From NCBI GenBank assembly GCA_050952935.1, contig JBMNLS010000001.1, forward strand, positions 124,001 through 188,000: a stretch of 64,000 nt of DNA, in the 5' to 3' direction. This DNA is from UBA6115 sp050952935 (GTDB lineage: Bacteria > Bacillota > Clostridia > Christensenellales > Aristaeellaceae). The position numbers were made by a program, and so were the translations under genes. A model generated the notes under the pieces. The model searched no databases. It saw only the letters and a list, made by a program, of their open reading frames with translations, and was not told where the DNA came from. This document shows, piece after piece, positions 34,387 to 43,214 of this stretch (within the stretch, counting starts at the first letter, position 1; the number at the start of each line of letters is the position of its first letter).

Positions 34387-35364
34387 ATGGCAGTGAAAAC
34401 ATACACCCAAGCCGTGAACGAGGCGATCCGTGAGGAGATGCGCCGGGATAAAAATGTAGTGATTTTTGGTGAAGACGTGGCCAAGCATGGCGGCATCTTC
34501 CAGGCCACCAAAGGCCTTTTGGAGGAATTTGGCGGCGACCGGGTCAAGGATACCCCCATCGCGGAAGCGGCCATCGTGGGCACCGCCGTTGGCGCGGCTG
34601 CCACAGGGCTCCGCCCCATTGCTGAAATCATGTACGGCGATTTCATTTTAGTGGCCTATCATGAGCTGTTCCATATGGCGGCCAAATGGCGCTTTATGCA
34701 TGGGGACGAGTTCAAAATCCCCATGGTGGTGCGCTCTGCCCAGGGCTCTTCCTATGGCGCGGCCTGCGAGCACTCCAACTGCGTGGAGCCGCTGTTCATC
34801 CATTCCCCGGGGCTGACCATCATCTCCCCTTCCAATGCCTATGATGTCAAGGGTCTGCTCAAAAGCGCCATCCGCTCCAACAACCCGGTGCTTTTTCTGG
34901 AGCATAAACAGCTGTACAAAACCAAGATGGAGGTTCCGGACGAAGAATATGTGCTGCCCATTGGCGTGGCCGATGTGAAGCGCGCCGGGAGCGACTGCAC
35001 CGTGGTGGCCATGGGCCTGATGGTAAGCCGCTCGCTGGAGGCCGCCGACATCCTGGCTAAGGAAGGCATCGAGGTGGAGGTCATCGACCCGCGCACCATC
35101 GCCCCCATGGATTACAACGCCATCTATAGCTCCGTGGCCAAAACCCACCGCTTGGTGGTGGTGGAGGAATCCAACCTAACCGGCGGCCTGGGCGCTGAGA
35201 TTTCCGCCCGGGTGATGGAAAACGCCTTCTTTGAGCTGGACGCCCCGGTGGGCCGTGTGGCCAGCCTGGATGTGCCCATCCCCTACAATGTGGAGCTGGA
35301 GATTCAGGTGGTGCCTTCCGTGGAGAAGATCGTGGCTGCGGTGAAGGCCGCCTGCAACAAGTGA
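34387..35364 (+). CDS. 2-oxoacid/acetoin dehydrogenase-type E1 beta subunit, copy 1
   Basis: A 325-residue transketolase-like beta subunit, begun one base after the alpha stop. It has FGEDVAKHGGIFQAT near residue 27, LRPIAEIMYGDFI, ACEHSNCVEPLFIHSPGL where relatives have HSQSLE, and the C-terminal domain EVIDPRTIAPMD. With the alpha subunit it would form an alpha2beta2 decarboxylase that passes an acyl group to E2 lipoyl domains. The HSNC change again differs from the second copy (HSQC). Confidence 0.88.
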   Translation: MAVKTYTQAVNEAIREEMRRDKNVVIFGEDVAKHGGIFQATKGLLEEFGGDRVKDTPIAEAAIVGTAVGAAATGLRPIAEIMYGDFILVAYHELFHMAAKWRFMHGDEFKIPMVVRSAQGSSYGAACEHSNCVEPLFIHSPGLTIISPSNAYDVKGLLKSAIRSNNPVLFLEHKQLYKTKMEVPDEEYVLPIGVADVKRAGSDCTVVAMGLMVSRSLEAADILAKEGIEVEVIDPRTIAPMDYNAIYSSVAKTHRLVVVEESNLTGGLGAEISARVMENAFFELDAPVGRVASLDVPIPYNVELEIQVVPSVEKIVAAVKAACNK

Positions 35365-35374
35365 GAGGTTATCA

Positions 35375-36583
35375 ATGAAGCATGAGATTGTAATGCCCAA
35401 AGCGGGCCTCACCAACACCGAAGGGGTCATCAGCAGCTGGACGCTTCAGGAGGGCGCCCGGGTGAAAAAGGGTGACGTCATCGGCGACATCGAAAATGAA
35501 AAATCCACCATTCCCCTGACCAGCCCGGCGGATGGTTATCTCGCGGGCCTGGCGGAACCGGGGGAGGAGTTTAAGGTGGGCGCTGTGATCGGCTATGTGG
35601 TTGACTCCGCCGATGAAACGGTGGAAACGGCCGCCGCTCCCCAGGCAGCCCCTGTATCGGCCCCTGCCCAGGCCCCTGTTCAGCAGGCGAAGGCAGCAGC
35701 GCCCGGTGTGCGCAAGCGCATCTCCCCCTATGCCAAAAAGCTGGCGGAAAGCCGCGGCGTGGATTATTCCCAGCTGCCCGGCACCGGCCCCGGGGGCAGC
35801 GTGGTGGCGGCTGATATCCTGAAGGCCCTGGAAGCTGCCGCAGCGGCCCCTGTGGCTGCCGCGGCGTCTGCGGCGCCCGCGGTTCAGGCGGAATACACCG
35901 AAACCCCCGCCACCGCCATGCGCAGGTCCATCGCCAAAAACCTCCATGCCTCCCTTCAGAACACTGCCCAGGCTCAGGTCTCATCTGAGCTGGATGTGAC
36001 CGCCCTCATGCGGTTTAAGGACAGCATGAAGGACATGGAGGAGGCCCTGGGCAACAAAATCACCCTGAACGAGATTCTTTCCTATATCGTGGTGAAGCTG
36101 GCCGCCAAGCATCCCTGCCTGAACGCTGTTCTCACCGATGCCGGCATGATCCGCCAGTATCGCCATGTGGCGCTGAGTTTTGCTCTTGCCAATGAAAAAG
36201 GCCTCATCACCCCCGTGGTGCGGGAGGCGGACAAGCTCAGCCTCAACCAGTTCAGCCTGGAGATGAAGCGCTTGGTGGCCTTGGGCCGGGACAACGCCCT
36301 GGATCTTTCCGACCTGCAGGGCGGCACCATCACCATTTCCAACATGGGCATGTATCCGGTGGACGCCTTCACCCCCATTGTCAACCCGCCCCAGGCCGCC
36401 ATCTTCGGCTTTGGCCGCACGGTGACCAAGGCCGTGTATGTGGGTGACAGCTTTGAAAAGCGCGAGATGATGCACGTCTCCCTGGTCTTTGACCACCGCT
36501 CCATGGACGGCGCGAATGCGGGCGAGGTGTTCAAATCCTTGAAGGCTTTCCTGGATCAGCCTCAGCTGCTGCTGTTGTATTAA
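35375..36583 (+). CDS. Dihydrolipoamide acyltransferase (E2), copy 1
   Basis: A 402-residue E2. The N-terminal lipoyl domain (residues 1-76) carries its lipoylated Lys at position 43 in ENEKST. Pro/Ala-rich linkers follow on both sides of the E3-binding domain (ISPYAKKLAESRGVDYSQLP, about residues 110-145). The catalytic domain ends with the active-site HRSMDG near residue 374. It would accept the acyl group from E1 and pass it to CoA. It closes the first transcriptional block, and a new promoter follows at 36604. Confidence 0.92.
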   Translation: MKHEIVMPKAGLTNTEGVISSWTLQEGARVKKGDVIGDIENEKSTIPLTSPADGYLAGLAEPGEEFKVGAVIGYVVDSADETVETAAAPQAAPVSAPAQAPVQQAKAAAPGVRKRISPYAKKLAESRGVDYSQLPGTGPGGSVVAADILKALEAAAAAPVAAAASAAPAVQAEYTETPATAMRRSIAKNLHASLQNTAQAQVSSELDVTALMRFKDSMKDMEEALGNKITLNEILSYIVVKLAAKHPCLNAVLTDAGMIRQYRHVALSFALANEKGLITPVVREADKLSLNQFSLEMKRLVALGRDNALDLSDLQGGTITISNMGMYPVDAFTPIVNPPQAAIFGFGRTVTKAVYVGDSFEKREMMHVSLVFDHRSMDGANAGEVFKSLKAFLDQPQLLLLY

Positions 36584-36603
36584 GGATGCCTGCATCAAAC
36601 TGC

Positions 36604-36632
36604 TTGAATAATAATCGGTTTGATGTTATAAT
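36604..36632 (+). promoter_or_regulatory. Promoter of the TRAP/dehydrogenase block
   Basis: TTGAAT and TATAAT are spaced 17 bases apart, starting 21 bases after the E2 stop. It gives a leader of about 170 bases ahead of dctP. Confidence 0.65.
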
Positions 36633-36639
36633 ATTACTC

Positions 36640-36795
36640 ACTGTAAGGGCCGTTTCCCATAGCATTAAGCGTCACGGGAGCGTGTCTGAAAGGTTTGATA
36701 AGCAAGGGGGTGAGGACCGCCAAAATCGCAGGGTAGCGCCATCCACGGTATCCTGCTAAAATTCATGGATAATCATGTTAAAAAATAGTTATTTT
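36640..36795 (+). ncRNA. Structured leader RNA candidate upstream of dctP
   Basis: The transcribed leader holds a small CACG-GGAG-CGTG hairpin (36673-36684) and an 8-bp stem GCAGGGTA / TATCCTGC (36728-36735 with 36749-36756). I cannot match it to a known riboswitch class by eye. It may equally be an unremarkable untranslated region. Confidence 0.3.
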
Positions 36796-36808
36796 AAGGA
36801 GAGAAAGA

Positions 36809-37813
36809 ATGAAAAAAAGAATTGCAATCCTGGTCGCTCTGGTGCTCACCCTGTCACTGGTTTTTGCCGTGACCGCGTCTGCGCAAAAAGCGAAGAACCT
36901 GAACATGGCGATCACCGCCAGCGAGACCTCTTCCTGGTATGTCGGCGCCGTGCGCTTTAAAGAGATCATCGAAGAGAAGACCGAAGGCCGCTACACCATT
37001 TCCATCTTCCCCAACGAGCAGCTGGCCGGCGGCGATCAGCAGCGCGGCGTGGAAATGATCTACACTGGTGAGAGCGATGTTGACCTGCACTCCACCATGA
37101 TCCACTCCAACATCGAGCCCAAGCTGGCCGCCATCTCCATGCCCTTCATGTACAAGAGCCTGGAAGAAGTGGATGCCAAGCTGATCCACAATGAAACCGC
37201 CATGGCCGCTGTGGCCAAGCTGGTTGAGGACAAGGGCATCGTGCTGCTGGGCATCGGTGAGAACGGCTTCCGTCAGCTCACCAACTCCAAGCACACCATC
37301 AAGGTTCCCGCCGATCTGGACAAAATGAAGATCCGCGTGCCCAACATTCAGCTGAACCTGGATATCTTCCGCGCCCTGGGCGCTGACCCCACCGCCATGG
37401 CCTGGGGCGAGGTGTACACCTCCCTGCAGCAGAAGACCATCGACGGCCAGGAAAACCCGCTGGACACCATCCGTTCCAACAACGTCCAGGAAGTGCAGAA
37501 ATTCATGTCCCTGTGGAACTACTCCTATGACCCCCTCCTTCTGACCGTTTCCGGCCAGCTGTGGGAATCCCTGTCTGATGCCGACAAGGCCATCTTCAAG
37601 GAAGCCGGCGCCGCCGCCATGGAAGAGCAGCGCAATGTTACCCGCGAGCGCAACGTGGCCCTGGAAAAGGAATTCGCCGATGGGGGCATGGAAGTGTATA
37701 GCAACACCGATGAGGAGAAGGACGCCTTCAAGGCCGAGCTCACCGACCTGATCAAAACCTACGAAGAGAAGCTGGGCAAAGATCTGCTCACCGCTCTGGG
37801 CTATTACGAATAA
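36809..37813 (+). CDS. dctP: TRAP transporter substrate-binding protein (DctP family)
   Basis: A 334-residue exported binding protein. The signal peptide (residues 1-25: KKRIAILVALVLTLSLVFAV, then TASA) is followed by NMAITASETSSWYVGAVRFK and FPNEQLAGGDQQRGVEMIYTG. PNIQLNLDIFRALGADPTAMAW near residue 180 contains the conserved DctP Arg/Asn-binding region, and VYTSLQQKTIDGQENP is typical. These proteins bind carboxylates through an Arg. AAGGAGAG lies before the start. It is the first gene of a DctPQM set between two dehydrogenase complexes, so the ligand is probably an acid fed to them. Confidence 0.94.
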   Translation: MKKRIAILVALVLTLSLVFAVTASAQKAKNLNMAITASETSSWYVGAVRFKEIIEEKTEGRYTISIFPNEQLAGGDQQRGVEMIYTGESDVDLHSTMIHSNIEPKLAAISMPFMYKSLEEVDAKLIHNETAMAAVAKLVEDKGIVLLGIGENGFRQLTNSKHTIKVPADLDKMKIRVPNIQLNLDIFRALGADPTAMAWGEVYTSLQQKTIDGQENPLDTIRSNNVQEVQKFMSLWNYSYDPLLLTVSGQLWESLSDADKAIFKEAGAAAMEEQRNVTRERNVALEKEFADGGMEVYSNTDEEKDAFKAELTDLIKTYEEKLGKDLLTALGYYE

Positions 37814-37834
37814 TCAGCCCGCCTGAACAATTGC

Positions 37835-37873
37835 TTTTCCTGGCAGCGGGCCCCAGGGCTCCTGCCAGGAAAA
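37835..37873 (+). terminator. Attenuating hairpin between dctP and dctQ
   Basis: A perfect 12-bp stem, TTTTCCTGGCAG (37835-37846) with CTGCCAGGAAAA (37862-37873), is followed after ten bases by a run of seven T. It would lower read-through so that the binding protein is made in excess of the permease. Confidence 0.7.
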
Positions 37874-37910
37874 ATAATTCTTTTTTTGATAGGAGGCATA
37901 GTGAGCTAAT

Positions 37911-38390
37911 ATGAAAACAATCACCACGGTTTTTAAATGGATCAGCCTGGTGCTGATGCTGGCGATGAGCATTCTGAACTTCGCGAATGTTATCAGCCGT
38001 TATTTTCTCAGTTCCACCATTGCCTGGACGGATGAGATCATCGTCTTTATGTTTATCTGGATTTCCATGCTGGGCTCCGCCTATGCCTTCCTCACCAACG
38101 CGCATCTGGGCATGGACCTGGCCAGCATCCTGGCCAACAAGGCGGGCAACATTTTCCTGACCATCCTATCCTTTGTCTGTGTGACCGTCCTCACCTATTT
38201 CCTGGTGAGCTACGGCATGGGCATGGTGAACAACCAGATGCGCTTCGGGACGCTGATGACCGGCACCGGCTGGCCGATCTGGCTTCAGGGCCTGGCCCTG
38301 CCTGTGGGCGGCGCTCTGATGTTCGTGAGTTGCCTGCTGTACACCATTCAGCGCATCCGGGAGCTGACAAAGAAGGAGGAGGCAAAGTAA
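37911..38390 (+). CDS. dctQ: TRAP transporter small permease (DctQ)
   Basis: A 159-residue membrane protein with four segments. It shows WTDEIIVFMFIWISMLGSAY near residue 40 and HLGMD, both characteristic of DctQ. It stops one base before the dctM start. It forms the permease complex with DctM. Confidence 0.92.
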   Translation: MKTITTVFKWISLVLMLAMSILNFANVISRYFLSSTIAWTDEIIVFMFIWISMLGSAYAFLTNAHLGMDLASILANKAGNIFLTILSFVCVTVLTYFLVSYGMGMVNNQMRFGTLMTGTGWPIWLQGLALPVGGALMFVSCLLYTIQRIRELTKKEEAK

Positions 38391-38391
38391 T

Positions 38392-39669
38392 ATGGAAGGC
38401 TTGATTCTTTTTGGCGTATTCCTTCTGCTGGTTTTCCTGAATGTTAATATCGCCACCAGCTTGGCTGTTTCCTCCGTCCTGACGTTAGTGTACATGGGGC
38501 AGCCCCTCACCATGATATCCAGCTCCATCTACACCGCCATGAACAAATACGCTCTGTTGGCCATTCCCTTCTTCATCCTGGCCGGCGTCATCATGGACAA
38601 GGCAGGCATATCCTCCCGCCTCATCCGCTTTGCTCGGGCGATGGTGGGCCACCGCAAAACCGGCATGATCTCGGTGACGGTGATTGTGTGCTGTTTCTTT
38701 GCGGCCATTTCCGGTTCCGGCCCCGCCACCGTGGCGGCGCTGGGCGCCATCCTGATCCCCGCTATGACCAGCTGCGGCTATGACAAGGGAGTGGGTTCAG
38801 CGCTGCTGGCCTCCTCAGGCGCTATCGGCATCATCATCCCGCCCAGCATTGCCTATGTGGTCTATGCCTCCATTACAGGCACCTCCGTGGCCAGCCTGTT
38901 CATGGGCGGCTGGATCCCCGGCATCCTGCTGGGCATCTCATATGTTGTCGCGGCTTCCTGGTCTTCCCGGAACAACAAGAACATTGTCCGCGATAAGAAA
39001 GCCAGCGCCAAGGAGCGCTGGGACGCCTTCAAGGATGCCGTCTGGGGCCTGCTGATGCCGGTCATCATCCTGGGCGGCATCTATGGCGGCATCTTCACCC
39101 CCACTGAGGCCGCAGGCGTTGCCGTGATCTATGGGCTTGTGGTGGGAATATTCGTGTACCGCGAGATCAAGCCCAAGGATTTGGGCGCCATGTTCCTGGA
39201 GTCTGCCGTGGGCAGCGCCACCGTCATGTTCATTGTGGCCTGCGCTGGGCTGTTCACCTACGCGCTGAGCGTGTCGGGCGTGGCCAAGAGCATGACAGAC
39301 GCCATCCTCTCCCTCAGCCAGAACAAGCTTGTGCTGATGCTCATCATCAACATCATCTTCCTGGTTGCCGGCTGCTTTGTGGACGCCAACTCCGCCTTCT
39401 ACATTCTCATGCCCATTGTCATGCCCATTGCCATGCAGCTGGGTATCGACCCGGTGCACCTGGGCGTGTTCCTGACGGTGAACCTGGCGATTGGTCAAAT
39501 CACCCCGCCGGTGGGCGTCAACCTTTACGCCGCGGCCGCTGTTGGCAACATCAGCGCGGGCGATATCATCCGAAAGATCGTGCCCTTCATTGTATGTGGT
39601 CTTGTCGCGCTGATGATCATCACCTACATCCCGCAGCTGACCATGGTCTTTGTGAACATGCTGAACTAA
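38392..39669 (+). CDS. dctM: TRAP transporter large permease (DctM)
   Basis: A 425-residue membrane protein with about 12 segments, the ion-coupled translocator of the DctPQM system. It has FFAAISGSGPATVAALGAIL near residue 105, IGIIIPPSIAYVVYA near residue 145, and NLAIGQITPPVGVNLYAAA near residue 365, the two hairpin-loop regions of the family. A GC-rich hairpin follows its stop. Confidence 0.94.
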   Translation: MEGLILFGVFLLLVFLNVNIATSLAVSSVLTLVYMGQPLTMISSSIYTAMNKYALLAIPFFILAGVIMDKAGISSRLIRFARAMVGHRKTGMISVTVIVCCFFAAISGSGPATVAALGAILIPAMTSCGYDKGVGSALLASSGAIGIIIPPSIAYVVYASITGTSVASLFMGGWIPGILLGISYVVAASWSSRNNKNIVRDKKASAKERWDAFKDAVWGLLMPVIILGGIYGGIFTPTEAAGVAVIYGLVVGIFVYREIKPKDLGAMFLESAVGSATVMFIVACAGLFTYALSVSGVAKSMTDAILSLSQNKLVLMLIINIIFLVAGCFVDANSAFYILMPIVMPIAMQLGIDPVHLGVFLTVNLAIGQITPPVGVNLYAAAAVGNISAGDIIRKIVPFIVCGLVALMIITYIPQLTMVFVNMLN

Positions 39670-39681
39670 ACCAACCTTCCC

Positions 39682-39707
39682 GGCGGCGCGGCACAGGCCG
39701 CGCCGCC
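39682..39707 (+). terminator. GC-rich hairpin after dctM
   Basis: An 11-bp perfect stem GGCGGCGCGGC / GCCGCGCCGCC with an ACAG loop, followed by GATTTTG. It is a weak terminator or processing site ahead of the beta-hydroxyacid dehydrogenase gene. Confidence 0.55.
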
Positions 39708-39732
39708 CTGATTTTGCCAGGTGAAGAAAACC

Positions 39733-40635
39733 ATGGATCATAACCACAGCACAAAAACATTGGGCTTTATCGGCCTTGGCGCCATGGGCTTGCCCATGGC
39801 CCGAAATATCCTGAAAAAGGGCCCTGAAACCTTGCTGGCCTACGACGTGGCGCCCGGCAGGGCGGAAAGCCTGGCGCCGGATGGCGCCCGGGCGATGGCC
39901 TCGGGGGCGGATGTGATGCGCGGGGCTGATATCCTCTTTTTGTGTCTTCCCACCAACGCCCTGGTGGAAAGCACCCTGAACGAAGCCCTTGACACCATGA
40001 AAGAGGGCAGCTGTGTGGTGGACTTTTCCTCCACCGCGCCCGCAATTGTACAGGAGGCTGAGAAACGGGGAAAAGCCCGGGGCATCATGGTGGTGGACGC
40101 GCCTGTGTCAGGCGGCAGCTGGGGCGCTGAAGCGGCCACCCTCACGGTGATGTGCGGCGGCAGCCAGGCGGCCTTTGACCTGGTGGCCCCCTACCTGAAC
40201 CGCGTGGGGGAAACCGTCAGCCTGATCGGCCCCTCAGGGGCGGGTGATCTGTGCAAGATCATCAACAACATGATCGTGGGCATCCACCTGGACGCCCTGG
40301 CGGAGGGCCTGGCCCTGGCCAAAAAGGCCGGACTTGATCCATACAAGGTGTTTGAGGCCATTCGGCATGGCTTTGCCGGCAGCCCCGTGATGGAGGCCAA
40401 GGCCCCCCTCATGCTGGCCCATGATTTTGAGCCCCGGGCGCGCCTGGCCGTCCACCTGAAAGACCTGGATAACGCCAGGCACACGGCGGAGGCTTTGGGG
40501 GTGGATATCCCGCTGAGCCGGCTGGTTTGGGAGCACATGGCGCAGTTGTGCGAACAGGGGCATCAGGATCTGGATCAGGCGGCGATGATCAAAGGCTATG
40601 AATCCCGTATGAATGTTGACATTTCCAAGCCCTGA
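39733..40635 (+). CDS. Beta-hydroxyacid dehydrogenase family NAD(P)-dependent oxidoreductase, copy 1
   Basis: A 300-residue protein of the 3-hydroxyisobutyrate/tartronate-semialdehyde dehydrogenase family. It has the cofactor motif GFIGLGAMGLPMARNI near residue 11, the substrate loop DAPVSGGSWGAEAATLTVM, and the catalytic Lys in GDLCKIINNMIVG. The start at 39733 is chosen for AGGTGA eight bases upstream; GTG at 39721 is the alternative. A second, more typical relative lies at 61169. Here it probably oxidises or reduces a C3-C4 hydroxyacid arising from the imported compound. Confidence 0.9.
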   Translation: MDHNHSTKTLGFIGLGAMGLPMARNILKKGPETLLAYDVAPGRAESLAPDGARAMASGADVMRGADILFLCLPTNALVESTLNEALDTMKEGSCVVDFSSTAPAIVQEAEKRGKARGIMVVDAPVSGGSWGAEAATLTVMCGGSQAAFDLVAPYLNRVGETVSLIGPSGAGDLCKIINNMIVGIHLDALAEGLALAKKAGLDPYKVFEAIRHGFAGSPVMEAKAPLMLAHDFEPRARLAVHLKDLDNARHTAEALGVDIPLSRLVWEHMAQLCEQGHQDLDQAAMIKGYESRMNVDISKP

Positions 40636-40669
40636 GGGCTTGTAAGATTCCATAAGAAAGGAGCGAACC

Positions 40670-41728
40670 ATGGCGGACAAACGGATGCGCGGCATCATAA
40701 AAGAGCGGGCGGGCCCGGGCCTTGCCTTCCGGACAGACCTGCCCTATCCCAAGATCAAAGACGATGAAGTGCTGTTTAAGGTGAAGGCAGCGGCGGTCTG
40801 CGGCACGGATATTCACATTGACGAATGGAATGAGTGGGCCAGAACCCGCATCAGCCCCCCGGTGATCATCGGCCATGAGGTGGCGGGGGAGGTGGTGGAG
40901 GTGGGGAGCAAAGTCACCCACCTCCAGGTCGGTGACCGCATCGCGGTGGAAACCCATGTGGCCTGCTACAACTGCACCCTGTGTGATATGGGCATGCCCC
41001 ATATCTGCCCCTATCAGGACATTTATGGCGTCACCATCCAGGGCGCTTTCGCCGAGTATTCCAAGGTGCGCGCCGATGTGTGCGTGAAGCTGCCCGATGA
41101 CATCACCGATGAAATGGGGGCCATGCTTGAGCCCATGGGCGCGGGCGTGCACGGCGTGGAGCTGGGCCAGGTGAAGGACAAAACCGTGTTTGTCAACGGC
41201 TGCGGCCCCATTGGCCTCATGGCCATTGGCGCCTGCGTTGTGCATGGTGCCAGGCGGGTGATCGCCTCCGACATTTTTGAGGAAAAGCTGGCCATCGCCA
41301 GGCAAATGGGGGCTGAAATCGCCCTCAACGCGAAAAAAGAGGACGTGGTGGCCCGCATCAAGGATGAAACAAATGGCCTGGGCATTGATGTGGCCATCGA
41401 CTTTACAGGGGCCGGCGGCGCCATTGTGAGCGCTTTGCGCACGGTGCGCAAGGGGGGCATGCTGGTGCTGGTGGGGCTGCCGGATGGCGAAATCCCCATC
41501 AACCTCACCGAAGACCTGATTTACAAAGAAATCATGGTCACCGGCGTTGCCGGGCGGCTGATGTATGAAACCTGGGAGGATTGCATCCGCATCCTTCAGG
41601 ATCCGCGCTTTTCCATGGAGCCGGTCATCGGCGGGAGATACCCGCTGGAGGACTTTGAGAAAGCTTTTGCCGCCATCCGGGGCGGCGCTCCGGGTAAGAT
41701 GTTATTGATCCCTGGAATGAAACCCTAA
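40670..41728 (+). CDS. Zinc-dependent alcohol dehydrogenase (threonine/sorbitol dehydrogenase-like)
   Basis: A 352-residue medium-chain dehydrogenase. Catalytic zinc residues are Cys in AAVCGTDIHIDEWNEW and the His-Glu pair in IGHEVAGEVVEVG. Structural zinc Cys residues are in CYNCTLC-x7-C. The cofactor fold has VNGCGPIGLMAIG near residue 172. The CGTDIHIxxW stretch is closest to L-threonine 3-dehydrogenase, but sorbitol- or butanediol-type activity is not excluded. AAGGAGCG precedes the ATG. The next gene starts 12 bases after its stop. Confidence 0.9.
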   Translation: MADKRMRGIIKERAGPGLAFRTDLPYPKIKDDEVLFKVKAAAVCGTDIHIDEWNEWARTRISPPVIIGHEVAGEVVEVGSKVTHLQVGDRIAVETHVACYNCTLCDMGMPHICPYQDIYGVTIQGAFAEYSKVRADVCVKLPDDITDEMGAMLEPMGAGVHGVELGQVKDKTVFVNGCGPIGLMAIGACVVHGARRVIASDIFEEKLAIARQMGAEIALNAKKEDVVARIKDETNGLGIDVAIDFTGAGGAIVSALRTVRKGGMLVLVGLPDGEIPINLTEDLIYKEIMVTGVAGRLMYETWEDCIRILQDPRFSMEPVIGGRYPLEDFEKAFAAIRGGAPGKMLLIPGMKP

Positions 41729-41740
41729 AAGGAGGATATT

Positions 41741-42220
41741 ATGGAACCAGTTGTAACAGGCAGCGTTGGCAAGGTGCACGCCTTCCGCATTGAGACGGGC
41801 GAGCCTTTTCTGGAGACGCTCCAAAAGGTCTGCGAAGACCAGAACATCAAAAACGGGGTGATCCTCAGCTGCATGGGCAGCCTGGACGGCGCCCGCTTCT
41901 TTGCGCCGGTGGAGATCCCCGGCAAGAAGTTCCCCTATGGCTATGGCGACCCCACGGTGCTCACAGGCCCTATTGAGCTGTATGGTGCTACCGGCTTTAT
42001 CAGCCACGGGGAGAATGACGAGGTGCTGCTGCATGTGCACGTGTCCCTTGGCGACAACGAGGGCAAAGGCTATGTGGGCCACCTGATTGACGGCAATAAG
42101 GCCCTGTTTACCATTGATGTGGTGCTGATGGAGATCGAGGGCATCAATATGGGCCGCAAATATTATGAAGACCTGGGCGTCTACCTGTTTGCGCCCAGCA
42201 AGAAGGAAGGGAAGGATTAA
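41741..42220 (+). CDS. PPC domain (DUF296)-containing protein
   Basis: A 159-residue protein that is all PPC domain (plant and prokaryote conserved, DUF296). It shows VHAFRIETGEPFLETLQKVC, NGVILSCMGSLDGARF, and LLHVHVSLGDNEGKGYVGHL near residue 105. In plants the domain sits on AT-hook proteins; bacterial stand-alone members form trimers of unknown role. Here it is between a zinc dehydrogenase and an E1alpha gene, so an enzymatic or metabolite-sensing role is possible. AAAGGAGG precedes the start. Confidence 0.85.
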   Translation: MEPVVTGSVGKVHAFRIETGEPFLETLQKVCEDQNIKNGVILSCMGSLDGARFFAPVEIPGKKFPYGYGDPTVLTGPIELYGATGFISHGENDEVLLHVHVSLGDNEGKGYVGHLIDGNKALFTIDVVLMEIEGINMGRKYYEDLGVYLFAPSKKEGKD

Positions 42221-42221
42221 G

Positions 42222-43214
42222 ATGGCGAAAAAGAAGTATGATAAAGACTTCCTGGTGGAGCTCTACCGGCGGATGATACGCGTCCGCAAGTTTGAGGAAC
42301 AAGCTAAGGAGTGCTTCACCAAGGGCATGCTGGCCGGCAACATCCACCTGGCCATCGGCCAGGAGGCCACTGAGGTGGGCGCCTGCGCGGCGCTTAAGGA
42401 TACGGACTTCATCACCTGCACTCACCGGGGGCATGGCCAGTGTATTTCCAAGGGCGCCAAAACCGATAGGATGATGGCGGAGCTCTTTGGCAAGAAGACC
42501 GGCTATTGCCAGGGCAAGGGCGGCAGCATGCACATTGTGGACGCAAGCCTGGGCATCCTGGGAGCCAACGGCATTGTGGGCGCCGGCATCCCCATCGCCA
42601 CCGGCGCCGCCTATGCCTCCAAAACCTGGGGCGATGACGCGGTGACCCTGTGCTTCTTTGGTGATGGCGCCTCCAACCAGGGCGTCTTCCACGAGTCCAT
42701 CAACATGGCGGCCGCCTGGGATCTGCCGGTGATCTACCTGTGTGAGAACAACAAATACGGCGTGTCCACCGAGATCAGCCGTATTACCAACAACGAGTTT
42801 ATCTCCGAGCGTGCCGCCGCCTACAATATCCCCGGCGTCACCGTGGATGGCAACGATGTGCTGGCCGTTTATGAAGCGGTGAAAACCGCCGTGGAGCGCG
42901 CCCGGAAGGGCGAGGGCCCCAGCCTGGTGGAGTGCGTGACCTACCGCCACGAGGGCCACTACTGCGGCGACCAGGCCGGCTACCGCCCGGCTGAATACAT
43001 GGAACAGGCCATGGCCTGTGAAGCCATCCCTACCTTCCGCAAGTATCTGCTGGAGCAGGGCGTGAAAGAGGAGGAGCTCCTCAAGGTGGAGGAGGAGATC
43101 ACCAAGGAGATTGAGCAGGCCTACCGCTTTGCGGATGAGTCCGAATATCCGGACCCCGCCGAGGCCTTGACCGATGTGTATAGCATGGACAATGAGAGGA
43201 GCGTGCTGAGATGA
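42222..43214 (+). CDS. 2-oxoacid/acetoin dehydrogenase E1 alpha subunit, canonical
   Basis: A 330-residue E1alpha of the acetoin/pyruvate dehydrogenase type. The thiamine-diphosphate motif is intact: GDGASNQG (GDG at 147-149) through CENNKYG (NN at 176-177). THRGHGQ and KGGSMHIVD are also standard. The ATG at 42222 is two bases after the PPC gene's stop and has GGAAGGGAAGG upstream; an earlier frame start inside the PPC gene is not used. It would decarboxylate a 2-oxoacid or acetoin together with the next gene product. Confidence 0.92.
   Translation: MAKKKYDKDFLVELYRRMIRVRKFEEQAKECFTKGMLAGNIHLAIGQEATEVGACAALKDTDFITCTHRGHGQCISKGAKTDRMMAELFGKKTGYCQGKGGSMHIVDASLGILGANGIVGAGIPIATGAAYASKTWGDDAVTLCFFGDGASNQGVFHESINMAAAWDLPVIYLCENNKYGVSTEISRITNNEFISERAAAYNIPGVTVDGNDVLAVYEAVKTAVERARKGEGPSLVECVTYRHEGHYCGDQAGYRPAEYMEQAMACEAIPTFRKYLLEQGVKEEELLKVEEEITKEIEQAYRFADESEYPDPAEALTDVYSMDNERSVLR

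Noticed and set aside
33336..34646. A 436-codon minus-strand open frame across the first E1alpha gene
   Set aside because: It mirrors the real E1alpha/E1beta genes, spans their junction and has no recognisable domain.
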